From contig WBXJ01000069.1 of NCBI GenBank assembly GCA_008933045.1, forward strand, positions 1-12,093: DNA of 12,093 nucleotides, read 5' to 3'. Shown in pieces: positions 7,389-12,093 of this stretch; position 1 is the first letter of the stretch; every line of letters begins with the position of its first letter. The notes below the pieces were generated by a model. The model was not told where the DNA came from and ran no database searches. It worked only from the letters and a program-made list of their open reading frames with translations. A program made the translations under genes and the position numbers. Source of the DNA: Verrucomicrobiota bacterium. GTDB taxonomy: Bacteria > Verrucomicrobiota > Verrucomicrobiia > Limisphaerales > SXQI01.

Positions 7389-7889
7389 ATGAACAGCAAC
7401 CAGATCAACACATTGTCAGTCAAGCTGCTGCGAACAGGGCTATCGGCCTCTGAACAGGCACAACACGACGCTTGGTTGCAGGAGAGCCCAGAAAACCTCG
7501 CCCTTTGGACCGAGGAGCACCGGCTTAACCAGTTGCTGACCGAGTTACCCATCGCCCCGTTGTCATCCAACTTTACGAGTCAAGTTGTGCAGCAGGTTCG
7601 GCGCGAGCAACGTCCCGTTCACCAATCGAAAGGCGGCGGCTGGATTGATTCCGTAAGACGGATCTGGTTCAGACCCCTCGCAGCAACCGCGACCTTGGGG
7701 ATGGTTGCCTTTCTCGTTTACCGGCAGCAGTCGCACCTTCAGCAGAAGGCACTTGTCGAAAGCATGAAACTGGTCTCCGGCATAACGACCGCCCCATCGA
7801 TCGAGTTGTTAACGGATTTTGAAGCCATTCGACGTCTTGGAACCCCCAACTCTGAACCAGACCTGACCCTATTGGCTGTGTTACAATAA
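7389..7889 (+). CDS. Probable single-pass membrane anti-sigma factor
   Basis: This 166-residue protein has a cytoplasmic-looking N-terminal domain (about 1-90), one membrane helix at about 95-111 (FRPLAATATLGMVAFLVY), and a short outer part of about 55 residues. The N-terminus contains LLRTGLSASEQAQHDAWL (13-30), then LW and LNQLLTELP, then NFTSQVVQQVRRE (61-73), a layout common to non-zinc anti-sigma proteins encoded next to ECF sigma genes. There is no HxxxCxxC zinc-binding anti-sigma motif. The C-terminus (TDFEAIRRLGTP, then a terminal LLAVLQ) resembles small proteins found between a sigma factor and DUF3106 genes in other bacteria. The role, holding the sigma factor at the membrane until a signal arrives, is inferred from position and topology. 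It lies 51 bp after the sigma gene and 10 bp before the DUF3106 gene. Confidence 0.75.
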   Translation: MNSNQINTLSVKLLRTGLSASEQAQHDAWLQESPENLALWTEEHRLNQLLTELPIAPLSSNFTSQVVQQVRREQRPVHQSKGGGWIDSVRRIWFRPLAATATLGMVAFLVYRQQSHLQQKALVESMKLVSGITTAPSIELLTDFEAIRRLGTPNSEPDLTLLAVLQ

Positions 7890-7899
7890 TTCCTGCACC

Positions 7900-8868
7900 G
7901 TGCGCTGGCTGGCTTTCATCCTTATCGGTTCGTTAACTCTGGCGAGAGGCCAAACCCCGCTGGGTTCCACCGGCACCGGCCTTCCCCCGCTCCCCGCCTT
8001 GAACCTGAGTAACTCGCCCATGGCTCAATTCCGCCTCTGGTTGGGAATGAACACCGCCGAGCGCGAGGTAGCATTAGCGACCCGAAATGAAAAACAACGA
8101 GCCGTCCTCCGCACAAAACTCCGTGAATATGAAGTTCTGACTCAAACAGAACGCGAACAACGATTGCAACTAGTCGAGTTTCATTGGTTAACCAAGAACC
8201 TGATGATCCTCCCGCCCGACAGTCGAGGGGCCAGCCTTGCGAGCACACCCGCCGTATGGCGTGTCCTCCTCGAAAACCGGTTGACGCAGTGGGATCGACT
8301 GTCGCCGGAGTTGCAGAAAGAAATCTTGGAATCTGAACTTGTCGTCACCTCGTTCGTCCGACTCGCTCAGGCCGGGCCTGAAGCCCAAAAAGCTTGGCTA
8401 CAAAACTTCAAAGCCGAGGATCAACAAAAAATCCAAGCCCGATTTGAACACTGGCAAAAACTTTCCACCGACGAACGCCAACGATTATCCACCCGATTCC
8501 ACCATTATTTTGACCTGCCACCCAGCGAGCAACAGAAGCAATTAGGCACGCTTTCCGAACCCGAACGCCAACAGATGGAAGCGACACTCCGCGCCTTCAG
8601 AGACCTCCCCGTGTCACAACGTCAAGTGTGCATCGATTCCTTCGGAAAATTCGCAACCATGAGCGAAACCGAACGCCGCCAGTTTTTAAAGAACGCTGAA
8701 GTATGGCAAGCGATGAGTCCCCAGGATCGCACCAACTGGCGGCATCTGGTCAAAAGTTTGCCGCCGATGCCGCCGAGCCTCGACTTCCCACCCATGCCAA
8801 CAGGAACCAAGCCCGCAGCGGTTTCGCCTCAATTGACGGCCTCCAATATCGTCGTCAACCCGTTTTGA
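7900..8868 (+). CDS. Secreted helical-repeat protein, DUF3106 family
   Basis: The 322-residue protein starts with GTG (7900-7902); no in-frame ATG is nearby, and the resulting N-terminus is a good signal peptide (RWLAFILIGSLTLARG, residues 2-17, cleavage around 17-18), which supports the start. A Pro/Gly-rich linker (18-40) leads into an alpha-helical, Arg/Glu/Gln-rich body. From about residue 128 onward it contains short repeats of the form W/F-x2-L-S/P-x2-E-R-Q, for example WDRLSPELQ (131-139), WQKLSTDERQRL (185-196), TLSEPERQQM (217-226), DLPVSQRQ (235-242), TMSETERRQF (253-262) and AMSPQDR (271-277). This matches DUF3106 as I know it: periplasmic proteins of unknown function often encoded after an ECF sigma and its anti-sigma. 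The C-terminus is Pro-rich. It may sense or buffer envelope stress, which is inference. Confidence 0.82.
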   Translation: MRWLAFILIGSLTLARGQTPLGSTGTGLPPLPALNLSNSPMAQFRLWLGMNTAEREVALATRNEKQRAVLRTKLREYEVLTQTEREQRLQLVEFHWLTKNLMILPPDSRGASLASTPAVWRVLLENRLTQWDRLSPELQKEILESELVVTSFVRLAQAGPEAQKAWLQNFKAEDQQKIQARFEHWQKLSTDERQRLSTRFHHYFDLPPSEQQKQLGTLSEPERQQMEATLRAFRDLPVSQRQVCIDSFGKFATMSETERRQFLKNAEVWQAMSPQDRTNWRHLVKSLPPMPPSLDFPPMPTGTKPAAVSPQLTASNIVVNPF

Positions 8869-8937
8869 TTCGGGGCGGTGTAAAAAATTCCGATTGGCGT
8901 CCATGGGGGTGTGAGCCTATTCTGCGCGCCTGATTTT

Positions 8938-10152
8938 ATGGCTACAATCAAACCATTTGCCGCCCTACGTCCCTCAGCACATCTCGCTGCTCGCATCTGC
9001 GAACTGCCTTACGATGTTATGTCCTCCGAAGAAGCCCGCGTGACGGCTGCGGGTAACCCACTGAGCTTTCTTCATGTCAGCAAACCGGAGATCGACCTCG
9101 CACCCGGGACGGATCCCTACTCTGCCGAGGTCTACGCAACAGGTTTAAAGAACTTTCATCAGTTGCTGGATCAAGGTGCGTTGACGCAGGACTCCAGTCA
9201 GCACTTCTATCTCTACCGTCAAATTATGGGCGGGCACACCCAACTGGGACTCGTGGCTGCGGCTTCCTGCGAAGATTATCTCGATAACATCATCAAGAAG
9301 CACGAATTAACACGGCCTGATAAAGAGGATGACCGAGTTCGACATGTGGAAGTGCTCAACGCGCAAACAGGGCCAGTGTTCCTGACATATCGGGCGAACC
9401 CCACATTGGATGCAACTTTTGCGAAAGTGGTCGACGCAACTCCCGACATTGATTTCAGAGCACAAGACGGAGTTCAACACACGGCATGGGTCATTCGGAC
9501 TCAGGAGTTGATTCAGTTGATTGAGACAGAATTCGCACGCACCCCTTGCCTTTACATCGCGGATGGCCACCATCGAAGTGCCGCCGCTGCGCGCATTTTC
9601 AAGTCGCGCCAAGGCACCGGTGAAAGTGGCCGGTTTCTTGCGGTGATTTTCCCTCATAACCAAATGCAAATTCTGCCTTATAATCGAGTGTTGAAGGATT
9701 TGAATGGGCTCACTCCCGAAGCATTGTTGCAGAAACTTGATTCCGTTTTTATCATAAAAACCCCGGGGGAAGCACGGCCAACTCAGAAACATGAACTCGG
9801 GTTTTATTGCTTAGGACAATGGTACACATTGCATTTCCGCCCCCAGTTCGCCACAATTGAGGATCCAATTGAGAGTCTCGATGTGACCTTGCTCCAAAAA
9901 CTTGTTCTCGATCCGATTTTCGGAATTGATAACCCGCGCACAAGCCAGCGTATCAACTTCGTCGGCGGAATTCGCGGAACTTCGGAACTTGAAAAACGTG
10001 TGGATGCAGGAGAATACGCCTGCGCTTTCTCAATGTTTCCGACGAGCATCGAGGATCTAATGGTGATTGCGGATGCAGGTGGAATCATGCCTCCCAAGAG
10101 CACCTGGTTCGAACCCAAGCTCCGCGACGCGATGTTCTGCCACAGGATCTAA
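8938..10152 (+). CDS. DUF1015 family protein (COG4198), function unknown
   Basis: This 404-residue cytoplasmic-looking protein belongs to the DUF1015 family. The ATG at 8938 gives the typical beginning MATIKPFAALRP; a GTG nine codons upstream (8911) is in frame but adds non-conserved residues. Conserved blocks are CELPYDVMSSEEAR (21-34), KHELTRPDKEDDR (121-133), YIADGHHRSAAAA (206-218), QILPYNRVLKDL (244-255) and IADAGGIMPPKSTWFEPKLR (377-396). The ADGHHR block, rich in Asp, His and Arg, looks like a ligand or catalytic site. In some Bacteroidota, members of this family sit beside serA and serC, which hints at serine or amino-acid metabolism, but neither gene is here. There is no signal peptide and no membrane helix. 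The gene follows DUF3106 by 69 bp, without a recognisable promoter or Shine-Dalgarno sequence. Confidence 0.92.
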   Translation: MATIKPFAALRPSAHLAARICELPYDVMSSEEARVTAAGNPLSFLHVSKPEIDLAPGTDPYSAEVYATGLKNFHQLLDQGALTQDSSQHFYLYRQIMGGHTQLGLVAAASCEDYLDNIIKKHELTRPDKEDDRVRHVEVLNAQTGPVFLTYRANPTLDATFAKVVDATPDIDFRAQDGVQHTAWVIRTQELIQLIETEFARTPCLYIADGHHRSAAAARIFKSRQGTGESGRFLAVIFPHNQMQILPYNRVLKDLNGLTPEALLQKLDSVFIIKTPGEARPTQKHELGFYCLGQWYTLHFRPQFATIEDPIESLDVTLLQKLVLDPIFGIDNPRTSQRINFVGGIRGTSELEKRVDAGEYACAFSMFPTSIEDLMVIADAGGIMPPKSTWFEPKLRDAMFCHRI

Positions 10153-10186
10153 CCCGAGTGTTTAACCAGATGCGGGAGACCAAACG

Positions 10187-11083
10187 ATGTCTGATTCACG
10201 ATTAGAACGAGGTGTTCACATCACTCGGGTTGGTTTGGTCATCAACAGCCTGCTCGCCGTCATCAAAATGATTGCGGGTGTCCTGGGCCATTCCCAGGCA
10301 CTCATCGCGGATGCAGTCGAGTCGCTCGCGGATGTTTTTAGCTCATTAGTTGTTTGGAGAGCCGTTGTGGTTGCCTCCGTTCCTCCCGATGAGGATCACC
10401 CTTATGGCCATGGCAAAGCGGAACCAATCGCCTCGGCCGTCGTCGCTGCGATGCTGCTGGCTACCGCCGTGTGGATCGGCGTTCAATCGGTTCTCGAAAT
10501 CTTACATCCCAACGAAAGCCCACGAGCATTTACCTTAGTAGTGTTGGTCGTCGTCGTCATCATCAAGGAAGTACTCTACCGCCGCACTCTTCTCACCGCC
10601 CGACAATTGGAGAACAGTGCGATCCATGCCGACGCTTGGCACCATCGGGCTGATGCCATCACCTCTCTCACCGCAGGCATCGGAATTACTGTGGCCTTGA
10701 TTGGTGGCCCTAAACTAGCGGCAGCGGATGAACTCGCGGCGATCATTGCAGCCCTAGTAATCGCTTGGAACGGCTACTCGTTACTTCGTCCTGCACTGAA
10801 CGAACTAATGGACGCATCACCGCCCGCAGGCTTAGGACAACAGGTTTGTTTAATTTCAGAAAGTCGAGCCCACGTGCGCCGTGTGGAGAAATGTTTTCTG
10901 CGCAAGGTTGGGAACCGTTATTTCGTGGATATGCACCTCGAGGTCTCCCCAAGCATGACCGTTTTAGCGGCGCATGAAGTCGCCCACGATGTTAAGGATG
11001 CCGTCCGAAACGCGCTCCCCTCTATCGCGGATGTCCTCGTGCATATCGAACCCGACAGCTCACCTCCTGGAACTGAACACTGA
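10187..11083 (+). CDS. Cation diffusion facilitator family transporter (Zn/Mn/Fe/Co efflux)
   Basis: This 298-residue inner-membrane antiporter exports divalent metals using the proton gradient. Six helices are visible at about 13-33, 38-63, 81-103, 115-131, 153-173 and 178-197, followed by a cytoplasmic dimerisation domain (about 213-288). Compared with E. coli YiiP, the transport site is E45 and D49 in helix 2 and H152 and D156 in helix 5, so Glu replaces the first Asp. The loop site is intact (D68, H71, H75 in DEDHPYGHGKAEP). The C-terminal domain keeps H250 (VDMHLEV), H263/H267 and H286. There is no His-rich loop between helices 4 and 5. The metal cannot be assigned with confidence. The start has the best Shine-Dalgarno sequence in the window (GGGAG, 8 bases before ATG). 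It lies 34 bp after DUF1015, same strand, and converges on the next gene. Confidence 0.95.
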   Translation: MSDSRLERGVHITRVGLVINSLLAVIKMIAGVLGHSQALIADAVESLADVFSSLVVWRAVVVASVPPDEDHPYGHGKAEPIASAVVAAMLLATAVWIGVQSVLEILHPNESPRAFTLVVLVVVVIIKEVLYRRTLLTARQLENSAIHADAWHHRADAITSLTAGIGITVALIGGPKLAAADELAAIIAALVIAWNGYSLLRPALNELMDASPPAGLGQQVCLISESRAHVRRVEKCFLRKVGNRYFVDMHLEVSPSMTVLAAHEVAHDVKDAVRNALPSIADVLVHIEPDSSPPGTEH

Positions 11084-11101
11084 GCCTCCCACCAGCGAGC
11101 G

Positions 11102-11914
11102 TTAACCTGCGGCTTGAAGCAGTTTTTTCCGCACCAGCCCGTTGCTCGCGATAACACGATAGGTATGATCGTTGTTGACGGGTTCATTCCAAAACTCTCC
11201 ACCAGCACATTCCACGATCAACCCACCGGCAGCGATATCCCAAAGTCGAATCCCCCCCTCCCAATAAGCTTCAAACCGACCTGAAGCCACATAAGTCAGA
11301 GCAAGCGCAGCAGAACCCATAATACGAACTTTGCGCACCTTCCGGATGACATTACCAAAACGAGGGAGCATTTCGTTGAGGGTTTCCGTGGTTTTAGCGA
11401 AACCCATCGTGATGATCGATTCGTCCAAACGAGTCCGACTGCTTACAGTAATTTTGCGTCCATTTAAGCGAGCGGATTGACCTTTAATTGCTGTCCAGAT
11501 TTCATGGCAAAAAGGATCCAAAACGACCCCGACCACTGTCTCATAGGCTGCGTCAGGGTTTGGCTCAGCGGAGACACCTTTCGTGCGACGCTGAAGCGCA
11601 ATGGATACACAGGCGTGCGGAATACCGTAGGTAAAATTCACCGTGCCATCGATCGGATCAACCACCCAACGATAGGCAGCTTCTTGATCACCGGAAACAC
11701 CTTCTTCCCCGAGAATCGCCGCTTCTGGAAACTCTTTAAGTAGTTTATTTTCGATAGTTTTTTGGCACCGCACATCAAGCTCGAGTTTAATATCGTGCTG
11801 CTCGACATGATTCATTTTCTTAGGGCGGTTCAGGTTTTTTTCCATTAACAAACCTGCTGCGTTAGCCGCATCCACCGCCCAGCCAAGTGCCTTTTTTAAA
11901 TTGGGTTCTTTCAT
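11102..11914 (-). CDS. Inositol monophosphatase family protein
   Basis: This is a 270-residue Mg-dependent phosphatase of the inositol monophosphatase superfamily, which includes inositol-1-phosphatase (SuhB), CysQ and HisN-type histidinol phosphatases. Counted from the ATG at 11914, the metal-binding residues are present: Glu70/Glu71 in LGEEG (68-72), DPIDGT at 86-91 (D86, D89) followed by VNF, and W225-D226 in LWDIAAGGLIVECAGG (224-239). The early DIKLELD (41-47) replaces the more common DLVTEVD, while keeping the terminal Asp. Length is normal for the family (about 260-280). A TTG twelve codons upstream (11948-11950) is also open, but the ATG start gives the usual short N-terminal helix. 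No Shine-Dalgarno sequence is evident. The gene lies 57 bp after a cysteine desulfurase on the same strand and ends 18 bp from the convergent metal exporter. The physiological substrate cannot be decided from sequence. Confidence 0.94.
   Translation of the reverse strand: MKEPNLKKALGWAVDAANAAGLLMEKNLNRPKKMNHVEQHDIKLELDVRCQKTIENKLLKEFPEAAILGEEGVSGDQEAAYRWVVDPIDGTVNFTYGIPHACVSIALQRRTKGVSAEPNPDAAYETVVGVVLDPFCHEIWTAIKGQSARLNGRKITVSSRTRLDESIITMGFAKTTETLNEMLPRFGNVIRKVRKVRIMGSAALALTYVASGRFEAYWEGGIRLWDIAAGGLIVECAGGEFWNEPVNNDHTYRVIASNGLVRKKLLQAAG
11107..11128 (+). terminator. Possible short terminator for the plus-strand genes
   Basis: CTGC (11107-11110) can pair with GCAG (11119-11122) around an eight-base loop, followed by six T residues (11123-11128). 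It begins 24 bases after the metal-exporter stop codon, inside the 3' end of the convergent phosphatase gene. The stem is short, so this is only a candidate. Confidence 0.3.
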
Positions 11915-11971
11915 AAAATATTCAGGACTGCAGGAGACAATCCAATACAACGACGTTCCTCAGCCAAACCT

Positions 11972-12093
11972 TCACCTGTTCACCGTCGGTTTACTCTTTG
12001 CAACTGAAGCAGGGCTAAGCCCGCGCAGTTTTTGGATGATCCCAGGTAAATATTCTAGGACGTGATCAATGTCTTTGGCGGTATTGTAAATGC
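11972..12093 (-). CDS. Cysteine desulfurase (NifS/IscS-like), C-terminal fragment cut by window edge
   Basis: The last 39 codons of a minus-strand gene are visible, ending at the TGA complementary to 11972-11974. The fragment reads YNTAKDIDHVLEYLPGIIQK followed by LRGLSP, which is the characteristic end of NifS/IscS-type pyridoxal-phosphate cysteine desulfurases (YNT-x-x-DID-x-V then LP-x-I-x-x-LR-x-LSP). These enzymes take sulfur from cysteine for Fe-S clusters and thio-modified cofactors and tRNA. The active-site Lys and Cys are outside the window, so activity and subgroup cannot be judged. It precedes the phosphatase gene by 57 bp on the same strand. The identification rests on a short but distinctive tail. 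Confidence 0.78.
   Translation of the reverse strand, partial: IYNTAKDIDHVLEYLPGIIQKLRGLSPASVAKSKPTVNR

Noticed and set aside
8911..8937. GTG start nine codons before the DUF1015 ATG
   Set aside because: The family begins with the MATIKPF-like segment encoded from 8938; the extra residues are not conserved-looking and have no ribosome binding site.
10153..10186. Possible CCCG/CGGG hairpin between DUF1015 and the metal exporter
   Set aside because: The stem is only four pairs with a long loop and no T-run, and the right arm overlaps the Shine-Dalgarno sequence by chance.
11915..11950. TTG start extending the phosphatase by twelve codons
   Set aside because: The extension has no family resemblance, and an ATG gives the normal N-terminus.
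1..12093. Search for tRNA, rRNA, CRISPR, insertion sequences, phage or defence genes
   Set aside because: No cloverleaf-like sequence, spaced direct repeats, terminal inverted repeats, transposase or integrase motifs were seen by eye; every long open frame is accounted for by the listed genes or is antisense to one.

Overview
The window looks like a chromosomal segment from the Verrucomicrobiota, probably the Pedosphaera/Limisphaera side. The best taxonomic marker is a pseudopilin with the GFTLIE prepilin motif and a C-terminal H-X9-DG motif, a protein type strongly expanded in Verrucomicrobiota, Lentisphaerae and Planctomycetes. An ECF sigma factor / membrane anti-sigma / DUF3106 trio and a DUF1015 protein are compatible with this. 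The placement is inference from protein style; no rRNA or other marker is present.

Left part, minus strand (1-6640), in transcription order from right to left. A GC-rich three-gene cassette comes first: a pseudopilin, a 160-residue single-pass membrane protein of unknown function 2 bp downstream, and a secreted nucleoside-hydrolase-like DUF1593 protein. A good sigma70-type promoter (6690-6718) lies before it. Next come glnD (PII uridylyltransferase / uridylyl-removing enzyme, complete with nucleotidyltransferase, HD and two ACT domains), an ExbB/TolQ/MotA-type proton channel subunit, and the start of a small double zinc-ribbon protein that overlaps the channel gene and runs off the left edge.

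Right part, plus strand (6738-11083). An ECF sigma factor is followed by a probable membrane anti-sigma protein, a secreted helical-repeat DUF3106 protein, a DUF1015 protein and a cation diffusion facilitator (metal efflux). The sigma / anti-sigma / periplasmic helical protein arrangement resembles envelope- or metal-stress signalling modules, and the metal exporter downstream in the same direction makes that idea worth testing.

Far right, minus strand (11102-12093). An inositol-monophosphatase-family enzyme converges on the metal exporter. Upstream of it is the C-terminal tail of a cysteine desulfurase cut by the right edge.

No gene-free stretch exceeds 100 bases. I see no rRNA, tRNA, CRISPR array, insertion sequence or integrase. 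Most of the window is ordinary core metabolism and regulation. The more unusual parts are the zinc-ribbon gene where exbD would be expected, the sigma/DUF3106 module, and the pseudopilin cassette with its unknown partner.
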